Shown: positions 25,088 through 34,841, counted from the first letter of the stretch. The stretch is DNA of 64,000 nt from JBCCGI01 sp039029355 (GCA_039029355.1 JBCCGI010000027.1:27254-91253); one strand, 5' to 3'. Numbers and translations: made by a program. Notes: generated from the letters alone by a model not told the origin.

Positions 25088-26391
25088 GCTCCGCCCCCCC
25101 CGAAACCCAAGAGCCGGCCCCCCCCGCGGCCGGCGTCGCGCCTCCGCCGCCCTCCGCGGGCGGGGAGGACGCCAAGCGCAAGGGCCTCCTTGGAGGCGTG
25201 CTGCGCGTGCTCTTCGGCGTGGTCGTGCTCGCGCTGGTCGCCCAGACGCTGCCGTGGTCGGACCAGCTGCTGTTCCGCTTCGGCGAGGGCGACGACGCGG
25301 AGGAGCTCTCGATCGAGGGCGAGATCGAAGGCGACTGGACCGGCGAGGCCGTGTTCTTCCGCCCCGACCCGGAGCAGGAGCTGGAGGACGGCTGGCCGGA
25401 GATCGTGCGCGAGTCGGCCGAGCTCGGCACGACGATCCGGGTGACCCGCGACGACGACGAGGCCCTGGGCGGCGCCTTCGACTGGCGCCCGAGCATGCCG
25501 CGCGCCTTCCGCAAGCTCGACCCGTCGGGGCTCGGCAAGGCGCTGATTTGCTTCACCCTCGCGATGGCCTGCGCCGTGACCCGCTGGTGGCGCCTGATGG
25601 CGCTGCTCGGCTGCGCGACCAGCTGGCTCAGCGCCTGGCGGCTCACCTTCCTCGGGATGTTCTTCAACCTGGTCGTTCCGGGCCTGACCGGCGGCGACGT
25701 GGTGAAGGGCGTGATCGTCGCCCACGAGAACCCGGGCAAGCGCGGCGAGGCCTTCCTCTCGGTCGCGGTCGACCGGCTGATCGGCGTCTTCGCCCTGGCC
25801 GCGCTGGCGATGGTCGTGATCCTGGTCTCGGGCGACTCCTTCGCCGAGCTGCGGCTGCCGGTCGTCGCCTTCCTCTCGGCGGGGCTGATCGGCGGCACCT
25901 GCTACATCAGCGGGCCGCTGCGGCGGCTCGTGCGCTTCGATGCGCTCCTGGCGCGGCTGCCGCTGGGCGACAAGCTGCGCGAGCTGGACAACGCGATCCT
26001 GTCCTACCGCGACCAGCCGCGCGAGATGGCGTTCGCCTTCCTGATCTCGCTGGGCAACCACGCGCTGGTCACCCTGGGCTTCGTCGCGCTCGGCACCGCC
26101 TTCGGGGTCACCGGCGTGCGCGTGGTCGACTATTTCGTCATGGTGCCGATCGGCACGATCGTCAGCGCTCTGCCGCTGGCGCCCGGCGGCTGGGGGCTGG
26201 GCGAGGCGGTCTTCAAGCTGCTGTTCGAGATGATCGGCGCCGACGGTGGCCTGGGCGTGGCGATCAGCGTGACCTTCCGCCTCTGCATGCTGGCCTACGG
26301 CCTGGTCGGCGGCGTGTTCCTGCTGCTGCCGGGACAGCGGCGCGAGCTGCGCGAGAGCGAGGCCGGCGCCGCCGCCGAGCCGGCTCAGTAG
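25084..26391 (+). CDS. LPG-synthase-type flippase/UPF0104 membrane protein
   Basis: A 435-residue polytopic membrane protein of the lysylphosphatidylglycerol synthase transmembrane family. After a proline-rich N-terminus and one helix (about residues 35-55), an acidic soluble insert of about 90 residues precedes the main helical bundle (about 155-425). Family motifs include FLGMFFNLVVPGLTGGDVVKG, SVAVDRLIGVFAL and ALPLAPGGWGLGEAVFKLLF. The catalytic aminoacyltransferase domain of MprF is absent, so a lipid or polyprenyl-linked substrate flippase role is more likely. The soluble insert is not usual for the family. The start GTG 25084 overlaps the upstream stop. It converges with the sulfatase-like gene, overlapping it by 7 bp. 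Confidence 0.82.
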   Translation: MSSAPPETQEPAPPAAGVAPPPPSAGGEDAKRKGLLGGVLRVLFGVVVLALVAQTLPWSDQLLFRFGEGDDAEELSIEGEIEGDWTGEAVFFRPDPEQELEDGWPEIVRESAELGTTIRVTRDDDEALGGAFDWRPSMPRAFRKLDPSGLGKALICFTLAMACAVTRWWRLMALLGCATSWLSAWRLTFLGMFFNLVVPGLTGGDVVKGVIVAHENPGKRGEAFLSVAVDRLIGVFALAALAMVVILVSGDSFAELRLPVVAFLSAGLIGGTCYISGPLRRLVRFDALLARLPLGDKLRELDNAILSYRDQPREMAFAFLISLGNHALVTLGFVALGTAFGVTGVRVVDYFVMVPIGTIVSALPLAPGGWGLGEAVFKLLFEMIGADGGLGVAISVTFRLCMLAYGLVGGVFLLLPGQRRELRESEAGAAAEPAQ

Positions 26392-28175
26392 CCGAGCGAG
26401 CGCAGCGTCGCTTCCATCTCGGGGTCGAGCTCGACCGACTCCGCCGCGGGCGGCGCCAGGGCCGCCATCCGCGCGCGCAGCGCGGCGCGCAGGTAGCCCG
26501 CCGCCACCGGCCGCTCGGCCGCGAGGTCGCGCGTCTCGCCCGGGTCGGCGGCGAGGTCGAAGAGCCGCCAGGCGGGCTCCTCGTCGGGCGTGTGGAGCAG
26601 CTTGTCGTCGCCGCGCACCACGCTGCGCACGCGGTGCCCGTCGTGGTCGAGGAAGGCGAGCTGCGTCCGCTCGCGCTCCGCTCCCGGGCCGAAGAGGTCG
26701 CGGCCCGCGACGCCCCGCGGCAGCGCGAGGCCCAGCTCGCCCAGGACGGTCGGAAGCACGTCGACGTGCTCCGCGACCCCGCGCTCGGTGCCGCCCGCGC
26801 GCGCGCCCGGGAGCTTGACGATCAGCGGCACGCGGAGCTGCTCCTCGTACAGCGTCTTGCCGTGCTCGAAGCGCCCGTGCTCGCCGAACTCCTCGCCGTG
26901 GTCGGCGGTGACGACGAGCAGCATGCGGTCGTAGAGCCCCAGCTCGCGCAGCCCCGCGACCAGCGCGCCGAACTGGGCGTCGGTGTAGGCCACCTCGGCC
27001 GCGTACAGCGCGCGCAGGTCGTCGGTCAAAGACGCGGTGACCTCGACCTCGCCGCGGTTCAGCGCGCGCAGGTTCTCGAACGACCCCACCTCGGGCGCCG
27101 CGACGCCAGCGGCGAAGCGCTCGCGCTCGTCGTCCGGCGGCGCGTACGGCCCGTGGGGGTCGCACGGGTGCACGTAGAGAAAGACCGGCGTCGCGGCGGG
27201 GCCCGCGCGCAGGAACGCGAGCGCGCGCTCGTGCACCAGCGACGCCGGCTGGTGCACGCGCGGGTCGGACAGGTCCTCGCGCAGGTAGTCGAACGAGGCG
27301 AAGCCCTGCTGGAAGCCGAAGCGCTGCGAGACGTTGGCGTTGGTCACAACCGCGCCGGTGCGGTAGCCCGCGCGGCCGAGCAGCTCGGCCAGGGTCTCCG
27401 CCGCCGGCGGCAGCGCCTGGAGGCCGTCGGTCGCGCCGTGCTCGGGCGGATAGCGGCCGGTGAAGAGCGAGCCGACCGCCGGCCGCGTCCACGAGCTGCT
27501 CGCGCGCGCGGCGCGGAACACCACCGCGTCGCGCGCGAAGGCGTCGAGGTGGGGGGTGAGGCCGCCCTCGCCGCCGTAGCAGCCGAGGTGGTCGGCGCGC
27601 AGGGTGTCGATGTCGTAGAGCAGCACCGGCACGGGCCGCGCGTCGCGGGGCTCGTCCGCCGCCTCGCCCGCCGGCCCTTCGATGCGTGGGTTGACCAGCG
27701 TGAGCGGCTCGGCGCCGGACGCTACGCGCAGCGACAGGCGCAGGTAGCGCGCGCCGGGAAGCAGGAGGCGCACGCCGTCGCTCGACGGGCTCAGCGCCTC
27801 GCGCCGCGGCGCCTCGCCGTCCGCCGCGAGCTCGACCTCCAGCGCCGCCGCGCCGCGCGGAAGCAGCGCGTCGGCGCGCAGCTCGGCGCCCGCCGGCGGT
27901 GCCAGGTGGAAGTCGAGCCATAGCCCGGGGGGCAGCGCGAGCGCCCGGGCCGACCCGACGCGGTGCACGGCCGGGCGGACGGCGTCCGATTCGAGCTCGC
28001 CCAGCGCGAGCGCGGGCGCCTCGCCCGCGCGCACCTCCGCCGCGACGAGCGCGTCGGCGAGGTCGCTCGCGACGCGCCGCGGACCGCCGGGGGCCGCGCC
28101 GTCGCCGCCGCACGCCGCCAGCGCAAGCAGCCACCCAAGCGCCATCCGGCGAAGCAGATCCCGACGCGGCTCCAT
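26385..28175 (-). CDS. Sulfatase-fold (alkaline phosphatase superfamily) lipoprotein lacking the formylglycine Cys
   Basis: A 596-residue exported protein. The N-terminus has a hydrophobic segment with lipobox LAAC. A beta-rich region (about residues 40-170) precedes a sulfatase-type catalytic domain. That domain has YDIDTLRADHLGCYGG (metal-binding Asp residues), SSSWTRPAVGSLFTGRYP, HPCDPHGPY and VTADHGEEFGEHG. Formylglycine sulfatases need CxPxR in the second motif. Here Thr occupies that place (WTRPA), as in Thr-nucleophile phosphodiesterases and transferases of the superfamily. Possible roles are phosphoglycerol or phosphoethanolamine handling, or an inactive sulfatase. ATGs at 28187 and 28145 are alternative starts. 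It is divergent from a glycosyltransferase. Confidence 0.78.
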   Translation of the reverse strand: MEPRRDLLRRMALGWLLALAACGGDGAAPGGPRRVASDLADALVAAEVRAGEAPALALGELESDAVRPAVHRVGSARALALPPGLWLDFHLAPPAGAELRADALLPRGAAALEVELAADGEAPRREALSPSSDGVRLLLPGARYLRLSLRVASGAEPLTLVNPRIEGPAGEAADEPRDARPVPVLLYDIDTLRADHLGCYGGEGGLTPHLDAFARDAVVFRAARASSSWTRPAVGSLFTGRYPPEHGATDGLQALPPAAETLAELLGRAGYRTGAVVTNANVSQRFGFQQGFASFDYLREDLSDPRVHQPASLVHERALAFLRAGPAATPVFLYVHPCDPHGPYAPPDDERERFAAGVAAPEVGSFENLRALNRGEVEVTASLTDDLRALYAAEVAYTDAQFGALVAGLRELGLYDRMLLVVTADHGEEFGEHGRFEHGKTLYEEQLRVPLIVKLPGARAGGTERGVAEHVDVLPTVLGELGLALPRGVAGRDLFGPGAERERTQLAFLDHDGHRVRSVVRGDDKLLHTPDEEPAWRLFDLAADPGETRDLAAERPVAAGYLRAALRARMAALAPPAAESVELDPEMEATLRSLGY

Positions 28176-28212
28176 GCAGCGCGTCATCGTAGGTCGCCCC
28201 CGCGGGCGATGA

Positions 28213-28218
28213 TAGGAT
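28213..28218 (+). promoter_or_regulatory. Candidate leaderless -10 (TAGGAT) of the membrane glycosyltransferase gene
   Basis: TAGGAT is followed by five bases and ATG 28224, again without a Shine-Dalgarno sequence. No clear -35 box is seen. Confidence 0.42.
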
Positions 28219-28223
28219 CCGAC

Positions 28224-29705
28224 ATGCCGACCCGCTTGAGGACCGCGCTTGAAGCGCTGGCCGCGCTGGCCGCGACCGCGTTCGCGCTGCTCTTCTTCGT
28301 CCTCGCCGCGCTGCGGGCGCGCTATCCCTACGAGCTCGAGTGGATGGAGGGCGCCTGCGTCGACCACGTCGCGCGCATCCTCAGCACCGGGCGGCTGTAC
28401 GAGCCGCCGTCGATCGAGTTTGTGCCGTACCTCTACGCGCCGCTCTACTTCTACGTGTCGGCGGGGCTGTCGGCCGTGCTCGGGCCGGGCTTCCTCGCGC
28501 CGCGGCTGGTTTCGATCGCCGCCGTCGCGGGCGTCTTCGCGCTGATGGAGCGCTGGGTTCGCCGCGAGACCCACGCGCGCTACGCGGGGCTCGTCGCGGC
28601 GGGGGTCTTCGCCGCGACCTTCCGGGCCTCGGGCGCGTGGTTCGACCTGGTGCGCGTAGACTCGCTGTTCCTACTGCTGGTGCTGGGCGGGGCCTACGCG
28701 CTGCGCTTCGGCGCCGGGATGCGTTCCGCCGTGGCGGCGGGAGCGCTGCTCGGGCTCGCGGTGCTGACCAAGCAGACCGGCGTGCTGCTCGCGGCCGCGC
28801 TTGCGCTCGGAGCGCTGCCGCGCTGGCGGCGCTCGGCGGCCTTCGCGGCCGTGGCGGCGGCGGTCGCGGGGCTGGGCGGGCTGGCCTTTGAGCTGGGCCA
28901 CGACGGCTGGTTCTCGTACTACGTCTTCTCGCTGCCGGCCGGGCACTCCCTGGCGGAGGAGGGCCGCCTGGACTTCTGGACGCACGACCTCGGGGGGCAC
29001 GTCCCCGTCGCGGCGGCGCTGGCGCTGGCGCTCCTGGCGGGGCTCGCGGGGCGGCGCTCGTTCGCGCCGCTCGCCTTCTACGGCGCGCTCTTCGCCGGCG
29101 CGCTGGGGGCGTCGTGGTCTTCACGGCTGCATCCGGGGGGCTACGACAACGTGCTCATCCCGGCCTTCGCGGTGCTCGCGCTGGGCGCGGGCCTCGCGGC
29201 GGGGCACGTCGCGCGTGCGGCGCGTGCGGAGGGGGGCGGGAGCGGGCTCGCGCGTACCGCCGCGCTGCTCGTCCCGGTCGCCGTGCTGGCCCAGCTCGCG
29301 CTCCTGCGCTACGACCCCTCCGCCCAGGTGCCGCGCGCCGCCGACCGCGAGGCCGGCGACCGGCTGGTCGAGCGCCTGCGCTCGATCGAAGGCGAGGTGT
29401 TCATCCCGTCCCACGGCTACCTCGCGGCCGCGGCCGGCAAGTCGCCGCACGTCCACCTGATGGCGCTGCTCGACGTAGTGCGCGCCGAGGACAAGGCGCC
29501 CGGCGAGGCGCTGAAGGAGGAGATCCGCGCCGCGCTGCGCGCGCGACGCTTCGGCGCGCTGCTCCTCGACTCGCCGTACTTCGTGCGCAACTACGGCGCG
29601 GGGCAGTACTACCGCAAGGTCGAGGACGTGCTCGGCGACGAGGACGGCTTCTGGCCCGTCACCGGCCGCGCGACGCGCCCGGTGCACCTCTACCTGCCGC
29701 GCTAG
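28224..29705 (+). CDS. GT-C type membrane glycosyltransferase (ArnT/PMT-like)
   Basis: A 493-residue polytopic protein with about 10-11 hydrophobic helices and an acidic first periplasmic loop (YPYELEWMEGACVDHVARI, about residues 33-51), where GT-C enzymes keep catalytic acidic residues. YLYAPLYFYVSAG, with the Tyr/Pro pattern, and LTKQTGVLLAAAL also fit ArnT/PMT-type family 39/83 proteins. A soluble C-terminal domain spans about 385-493. It would transfer a sugar from a polyprenyl-phosphate donor outside the membrane. The acceptor is unknown. It converges with the MscS-type gene. Confidence 0.7.
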   Translation: MPTRLRTALEALAALAATAFALLFFVLAALRARYPYELEWMEGACVDHVARILSTGRLYEPPSIEFVPYLYAPLYFYVSAGLSAVLGPGFLAPRLVSIAAVAGVFALMERWVRRETHARYAGLVAAGVFAATFRASGAWFDLVRVDSLFLLLVLGGAYALRFGAGMRSAVAAGALLGLAVLTKQTGVLLAAALALGALPRWRRSAAFAAVAAAVAGLGGLAFELGHDGWFSYYVFSLPAGHSLAEEGRLDFWTHDLGGHVPVAAALALALLAGLAGRRSFAPLAFYGALFAGALGASWSSRLHPGGYDNVLIPAFAVLALGAGLAAGHVARAARAEGGGSGLARTAALLVPVAVLAQLALLRYDPSAQVPRAADREAGDRLVERLRSIEGEVFIPSHGYLAAAAGKSPHVHLMALLDVVRAEDKAPGEALKEEIRAALRARRFGALLLDSPYFVRNYGAGQYYRKVEDVLGDEDGFWPVTGRATRPVHLYLPR

Positions 29706-29718
29706 GCGCGGTCCGAGC

Positions 29719-29747
29719 CTTCGCGGTTCGTGAGGCGGATCGCGAAG
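29719..29747. terminator. Weak hairpin between two convergent genes
   Basis: A 7-bp inverted repeat (CTTCGCG / CGCGAAG) with a 15-nt loop lies in the 49-bp gap between convergent stops. It could serve both directions. There is no T-tract on either side. Confidence 0.3.
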
Positions 29748-29754
29748 ACCCGGC

Positions 29755-32700
29755 CTAGGTCGCCTCGGGCTCGGGCCGCTCGAGCGCGACGCGCAGCACC
29801 GCCTCGGAGGCCTTGAAGTGCAGGTCGCGCTGCGGGAAAGCGATCGTGATGTCGTGCTCGCGGCACGCGCGGTCGATCGCCATGTGCAGGTCGTGCACGA
29901 TGCGCGAGCGGCCGGTGTTCGTGGGCTCGTTGACGAAGACGCGGGCCTCGAAGTTGAGCGAGTTGTCGCCGAAGCCGACGAAGAACACGTTGGCCTCGGG
30001 TTGCTCGAGCACCATCGGATGCTCGCGGCAGGCCTTGAGCATCACGCGGTGCGCCAGCGTCGTGTCCGAGCCGTACGCGAGCCCGACGACGAACTCGAGG
30101 CGCAGGATCGGATCCGACAGGCTCCAGTTGATCAGCTCGCCGGTGATGAAGCTGCGGTTGGGCACCAGCAGCTCGCGCCGGCTCCAGTCGGTGATCGCCG
30201 TCGCGCGCATCCGGATGCGGGTGACCACGCCGCTGATCTCGCCCACGGTGACCGTGTCGCCGACGCGGATCGGGCGCTCGAGCAGCAGGATCAGCCCGGA
30301 CACGAAGTTGGCGAAGATCTCCTGCAGGCCGAAGCCGAGGCCGACGGTCAGCGCGGCCAGCAGCCACTGAACCGACGACCAACCGACGCCGATCGAGTTG
30401 AAGGCCAGCACGACGCCGACCGCGACGATCAGGTAGAGCAGCAGCGTCCGCGTCGCGTAGCGCACGCCGGGCTCGAGCTTCATGCGCTGCAACAGCGCGA
30501 TCTCGAGGAAGCCCGGCATGTTGCGCGCCGCCGCGATCGTGACGAGCACGAGCAGGAGCGCGAGCCCCAGGTTGGCCAGCGTCACCGGCACGTCCTGGGT
30601 CACGCCGTCGACGAGCACCTCGTGGGTCCACAGCTCGACGTTGTCGAGCACGCCGAGGGCGGGGAGCACCTCGACCCACGCGAACCAAAGCGCCACCACG
30701 AACAGCAGGCCGAGCGAGATCCGCAGGAGGTCCTGGGTCTGCCCCTGGATCTCGACCACGTCGATCTCCTCGATCGCCTCGGCCGTGCTCTCGACGGTGG
30801 GCGCGTCATCGTCCTCGGCGCTCTTCTTTGCCTGTGCGGCCCGGCGCTCTAGGGCCACCCGCAGCGCGAGCCTGCGCTGCGACACCATCAGCCAGCGCAG
30901 GAGGAAGGCGTGCAGCAGCACCGTCGAGAGGATGATCAGGACGGTCTGGTTGAGCCGGAACTCCAGCTGCAGCGCGGCGTAGTAGTAGCCCATCGCCGCC
31001 ATGCCCGCGAGCGCGATCGGCACCAGCACGCCGAGCGGCAGCCAGAGCGGCCGCGAGCGCCGCAGCCAGGTCGACGCACGCTCCATCGAGCGCCCGACGA
31101 ACAGGCCCTTGGAGCGACGCAGCAGGAAGAACGCGAACACCGCCACCGCCACGAGCAGCACGAGGAACGCGAGCCGCCCGAGGCCGTACCGCATGATGCG
31201 GTCCGGCTGCGTCTGCGCGAAGGTCGTGATGAAGGTCGCGGGCACGGCGACCGGCAGGAACCAGAACAGCTGCTTGCGCGCCAGCCGCCCGGTGTGCTCG
31301 GTCCAGCGGAAGTGCGCGCGGCCGATGCCGTCCGGCCGGCAGATCGTGCGCAGCAGGAGCAGCACGAAGTACAGCCCGAAGGCCGCCGCGAGGCCGGCGC
31401 CCAGCGCCTTGACCGTGTCGGGCGCGCGGCCCACCGCGGTGAGCCTCCAGCCGATCCACGCCGCGGCGCCGGGCAGCGGCGCGGTCCGCAGCACGTGGAT
31501 GACGAACGCCTCTAGGGTGAGCGCGATCGTGTCGGTCTTCACCTTGCCGACGAGCGTGGCGATCTCCTCGAGCCGCGCCCGCATCCGCCGCCGCGCCAGC
31601 ACCAGCGCCAGCACGGCCACGCCGACCAGCGCGTGCGGACCGGCGAAGCGCGCGAGGTCCGCGCTCAGGATGCCGACGGCCTGCTCCCACAGGTCCGGCG
31701 ACACCAGCACGGCCAGATCGGCGCGCAGGCGTGAGAAGGTGTCGCGCCCTACGCGCGGCGCGTCGGGGATCCACACCAGGCGCTCGTCGAGGATCGCCCC
31801 GAGCTCCTCGGCGCGCTCGACCAGCGCGCGCTCCTGAGTCTCCAGCTCGCGGATCTCGTCGAGGTAGTCGCGCAGGGTTTCCTGCAGCAGCTTGCGGTTC
31901 TCGCGCTTGGCCGCGAGCAGCGCCGCGAGCTCGGTGCGCAGGTCGGCACGGTCCTGCTCGGACAGGTCGCTGGTGTCGACCTCGGCCAGCATGCGCTGCG
32001 CCGCGGGCTCGCCGGTGGGCTCCTTGAGCTCGCGCTCCAGCAGGAAGAGCCGCAGCTGGGCGTCGGCCACCTCGCCCGAGCGCTCGGCCGCGGCGCGCCG
32101 GAACGAGCGCGAGTCCGGCAGGTTGCGCCGCTGCTCTAGCAGCACGGTGCCCAACGCGCGCGTAATGCCGAGCTCGAGCGAGCGCTTGGTCTGGTCGAAG
32201 TCGGTGTTCGTCTCGACCAGCTGCGCCTCGATCGACTTGCGCCGCTCGCGCGCGGCGGCGATCTTCGGCAGCAGCTCCTCGATGTCGAGCGTCAGCTCGG
32301 CGCTCTCGCCCGCCTGCTCCTGCAGCAGTGGGTGCTTGCCGAGCGCCTCGCGGCGCAGCCTTTCGGCCTCGAGCCGCGCGCGCTCCGCCTCCTCCTGCCG
32401 CAGCGCTTCGAGCCAGCTCTCCAGCCGCGCCTCGGACTGCTCCTTGCCACCGACGTCGAGCGCCAGCAGGTCGCGCCGTACGCGCAGCAGTCCGAGGCGC
32501 GCCGGGCGCGACACGGTCTCCTGCTCGAGCATCGCGATCTCGGCCGTGCGCGCGCGTTGGCGCGCCAGGAGCAGCGCGCGCTCGACGCGCTCCGCCTCGG
32601 CCGCGTCCGCCCCGGGGGCGGGCGCTCCGGCGAGCTGCACCTCGATCTCGTCGAGCGCCGCCCGCGCGTCGGCCTCGACCTCGGCCTGGCGCCCGGCACG

Positions 32701-33186
32701 GGCCTCCTCCTCGGCGATGCGCCGCTCGTAGTCGGCGAGCTGGTTGCGCGTGGTGGAGAGCTGTGCCTGGGCCTGCAGCAGGAGCTGCTCGAGGTCCTCG
32801 GAGTCGCCCTCGGGGCGCTCCATCTCGGCGGGTGCCGCCTGCTCCTGGGCGGTGAGCTCGGCGCGCAGCTCCTCGGTCTCGGCGGGGGCGAGGTCGATCG
32901 CGGTGCGGAAGGTCTCGGCGCTCTCCTGGTAGCTCTTCTCGGCGTCGAGCCGCTGGATCAGCTGGCGGTAGAGCTCCACCAGCCGCGTGCTCTCGGCCTC
33001 GTCCAGATCGGTGCCCGCCTGGAGCTCGCCGATCCGCGTTTGGGCCTCCTCGCGGCCGATGCTGGCCTGGACCTCGGGGATGGCGGCGTCGACCGCCTCC
33101 TCGTCCTGCACCCGCGCGGTCCCCGGCAGAACGGGCGACACGAGCAGGAGGAGGACCCAAACGGCGCGGAGCGGAAACGCCTGCAT
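29755..33186 (-). CDS. Giant MscK/MscM-type mechanosensitive channel
   Basis: A 1143-residue MscS-superfamily channel with MscK (KefA)/MscM architecture. The signal peptide (about 1-25) precedes a long periplasmic coiled-coil region to about residue 510 (repeated Glu/Arg/Leu heptads, e.g. LEQLLLQAQAQLSTTRNQL). A multi-helix membrane region follows (about 520-900). The C-terminal MscS core has pore helix WLLAALTVGLGFGLQEIFAN near 940 and the cytoplasmic beta/alpha domain (VGDTVTVGEISGVVTRIRMR, LVPNRSFITGELINWS). It releases solutes under membrane tension. ATG 33186 gives a good signal peptide. GTG 33225 would add 13 residues. TAGTCT on the minus strand at 33197-33202 is a possible -10. Confidence 0.88.
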   Translation of the reverse strand: MQAFPLRAVWVLLLLVSPVLPGTARVQDEEAVDAAIPEVQASIGREEAQTRIGELQAGTDLDEAESTRLVELYRQLIQRLDAEKSYQESAETFRTAIDLAPAETEELRAELTAQEQAAPAEMERPEGDSEDLEQLLLQAQAQLSTTRNQLADYERRIAEEEARAGRQAEVEADARAALDEIEVQLAGAPAPGADAAEAERVERALLLARQRARTAEIAMLEQETVSRPARLGLLRVRRDLLALDVGGKEQSEARLESWLEALRQEEAERARLEAERLRREALGKHPLLQEQAGESAELTLDIEELLPKIAAARERRKSIEAQLVETNTDFDQTKRSLELGITRALGTVLLEQRRNLPDSRSFRRAAAERSGEVADAQLRLFLLERELKEPTGEPAAQRMLAEVDTSDLSEQDRADLRTELAALLAAKRENRKLLQETLRDYLDEIRELETQERALVERAEELGAILDERLVWIPDAPRVGRDTFSRLRADLAVLVSPDLWEQAVGILSADLARFAGPHALVGVAVLALVLARRRMRARLEEIATLVGKVKTDTIALTLEAFVIHVLRTAPLPGAAAWIGWRLTAVGRAPDTVKALGAGLAAAFGLYFVLLLLRTICRPDGIGRAHFRWTEHTGRLARKQLFWFLPVAVPATFITTFAQTQPDRIMRYGLGRLAFLVLLVAVAVFAFFLLRRSKGLFVGRSMERASTWLRRSRPLWLPLGVLVPIALAGMAAMGYYYAALQLEFRLNQTVLIILSTVLLHAFLLRWLMVSQRRLALRVALERRAAQAKKSAEDDDAPTVESTAEAIEEIDVVEIQGQTQDLLRISLGLLFVVALWFAWVEVLPALGVLDNVELWTHEVLVDGVTQDVPVTLANLGLALLLVLVTIAAARNMPGFLEIALLQRMKLEPGVRYATRTLLLYLIVAVGVVLAFNSIGVGWSSVQWLLAALTVGLGFGLQEIFANFVSGLILLLERPIRVGDTVTVGEISGVVTRIRMRATAITDWSRRELLVPNRSFITGELINWSLSDPILRLEFVVGLAYGSDTTLAHRVMLKACREHPMVLEQPEANVFFVGFGDNSLNFEARVFVNEPTNTGRSRIVHDLHMAIDRACREHDITIAFPQRDLHFKASEAVLRVALERPEPEAT

Positions 33187-33255
33187 CACCTGAAGAAGAC
33201 TAGCCCGAAGGGCCCCCAACCTCACGCGCAGAATCGGGCCGGAAGGCCGCGGCGA

Positions 33256-34833
33256 TCAGCGCCGCATGCGCGCCAGCAGCAGGCCCTTGCCCGGCGGGAA
33301 GCCGTCCTCCTCGCGCAGCGGGATGACCTCGCGGGCATAGGGCCCGGGCCGGCGGCGGCGCAGCTCCCTGCCGTCGGGGCCCACGTCGATCAGGTCGGCG
33401 TTCATGTAGGTCGGCGCGTCCTTCTCGAAGAACGAAGGCCGCACGTAGCGGTCATGCCCGGCCGAGACGCGCGCGCCGCTGCCCTCCCGCAGCGCGACCT
33501 CGCGGTTGACCAGGCCGTATTGATCGAAGAGGAAGAGGTCGCAGTAGTACCCGACGGCGCCGACCGATTCCTGCACCAGCGACTCGCCCGGGTTGGTGTG
33601 CTGCTGCAGCGCGCGCCCGAGGTGCGCCCACAGCTCGGCCCGGCGACGCTCGCCGTCGAGGAGCTCGTGCTCGGGCACGTACTCGGGGAAGTTCCAGTTG
33701 TAGTGGAGCGCGGCACGGGCGCGCTCGGGCAGGGCGTAGCGCCCAAATGCCGGCAGCGCCGAGACGGCGAAGAGGCCGACGAGGAGCGGCGCCGCGAGCC
33801 GCAGCCGTCGCTCGCCAGGCCCCGCCAGGGCCGCCAGCCCACCGGCGAAGAGCAGCGCCGCAAAGGGCACCGCCGGGAAGACGAAGCGACCCATCGGCAG
33901 GAAGTCGCCGCCGACCAGCACCGCGTAGGCGAAGGCCGCAGCGACCAGCACCAAGGCGTGCAGCACCAGCGCTCCCCGGCGCCGGATCGCCGCGAGCCCC
34001 ACGAGCAGCGCCACCGCGAAGGTCGGGAAGTGCGCGAGGTAGGCCGCGGCGTAGGTGGCGCCGCGCTCCAGCGTCAGCGCCGACAGCGATGACTTGGCGC
34101 GGGCGGTGTTGGGCAGATAGTCGCCGTAGTAGGCGTAGCGGCAGCCCACGTGCAGCGCCACGCCGACGACCAGCACCACCGCCGCGACGCGGGTCGCGCG
34201 CAGGACCGCAGCGCCGCCTCCGCGCCAGGCCGCGAGCAGCCCGAGGGCCAGGACGATCCCGGCCCACACCGCGCCGTCAGGGCGCAGCAGCGCCACCGCG
34301 AGCCCCGCCAGGCCCGCCTGCAGGCCGCGCGGACGCGCGGGGTCTCCCAGCAGGCGCTCGTAGCACAGGAAGAGCGCCAGGGCGAACGGCATGGTCTCGA
34401 GCCCGCCGGTGGCCCAGGTCGCGGTGGGGGGGAAGGTGCCGAGGAACAGCCCCGTAGCCGCGAGCGCCAGCGGGCCGGCGCCGAGCCGCCGCGCGCAGCC
34501 GAGGACCGCCGCCAGCAGCGCGAGCGCCGCCGCGAACAGGCTCGCGCGCGCCCAGACGGTGGTGTCGATGCCGACCAGCTCGGGCAGCGTGCACCACAGC
34601 ACCCAGAGCAGGTTGGAGTAGCCCTCCACCGGCGGCTCCGCCCCCGGGTTGAAGCGCAGCCCCAGGCCGTCCGCCAAGTTCTTGCTGTAGCGGAACGAGA
34701 TGTAGGCGTCGTCGAGCACCAGGTCGAACCGCCACGTGAGCCAGGCGAGGGGCAAGGCGCCCAGAAGCAACGCCCACCCCAGCCCGGGGCGTCGTTCGCG
34801 GTCCTCGCCGAGCTCCTGCGCCTGCGTCGACAT
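33256..34833 (-). CDS. GT-C membrane glycosyltransferase, arabinofuranosyltransferase (AftB)-like
   Basis: A 525-residue polytopic protein with about 10 hydrophobic helices. The first extracytoplasmic loop carries LDDAYISFRYSKNLADGLGL (about residues 40-59), then EGYSNLLWVLW. This DD-containing pattern is seen in AftB-type and related GT-C enzymes that use polyprenyl-phosphate sugars. ALLRPDGAVWAGIVL and CRYAYYGDYLPNTARAK are further conserved-looking blocks. The C-terminal about 140 residues are soluble. A TATTCT hexamer lies 8 nt upstream of the ATG. It probably builds a cell-surface glycan. The donor and acceptor are unknown. Confidence 0.72.
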   Translation of the reverse strand: MSTQAQELGEDRERRPGLGWALLLGALPLAWLTWRFDLVLDDAYISFRYSKNLADGLGLRFNPGAEPPVEGYSNLLWVLWCTLPELVGIDTTVWARASLFAAALALLAAVLGCARRLGAGPLALAATGLFLGTFPPTATWATGGLETMPFALALFLCYERLLGDPARPRGLQAGLAGLAVALLRPDGAVWAGIVLALGLLAAWRGGGAAVLRATRVAAVVLVVGVALHVGCRYAYYGDYLPNTARAKSSLSALTLERGATYAAAYLAHFPTFAVALLVGLAAIRRRGALVLHALVLVAAAFAYAVLVGGDFLPMGRFVFPAVPFAALLFAGGLAALAGPGERRLRLAAPLLVGLFAVSALPAFGRYALPERARAALHYNWNFPEYVPEHELLDGERRRAELWAHLGRALQQHTNPGESLVQESVGAVGYYCDLFLFDQYGLVNREVALREGSGARVSAGHDRYVRPSFFEKDAPTYMNADLIDVGPDGRELRRRRPGPYAREVIPLREEDGFPPGKGLLLARMRR

Positions 34834-34841
34834 GGGCGGCC

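Noticed and set aside
24307..28134. Very long antisense open frame (more than 1200 codons) across the lipoprotein, flippase and sulfatase genes
   Set aside because: Its translation is Arg/Ala/Gly-rich low-complexity sequence with no domain, as expected for antisense frames in GC-rich DNA. The sense genes have clear motifs.
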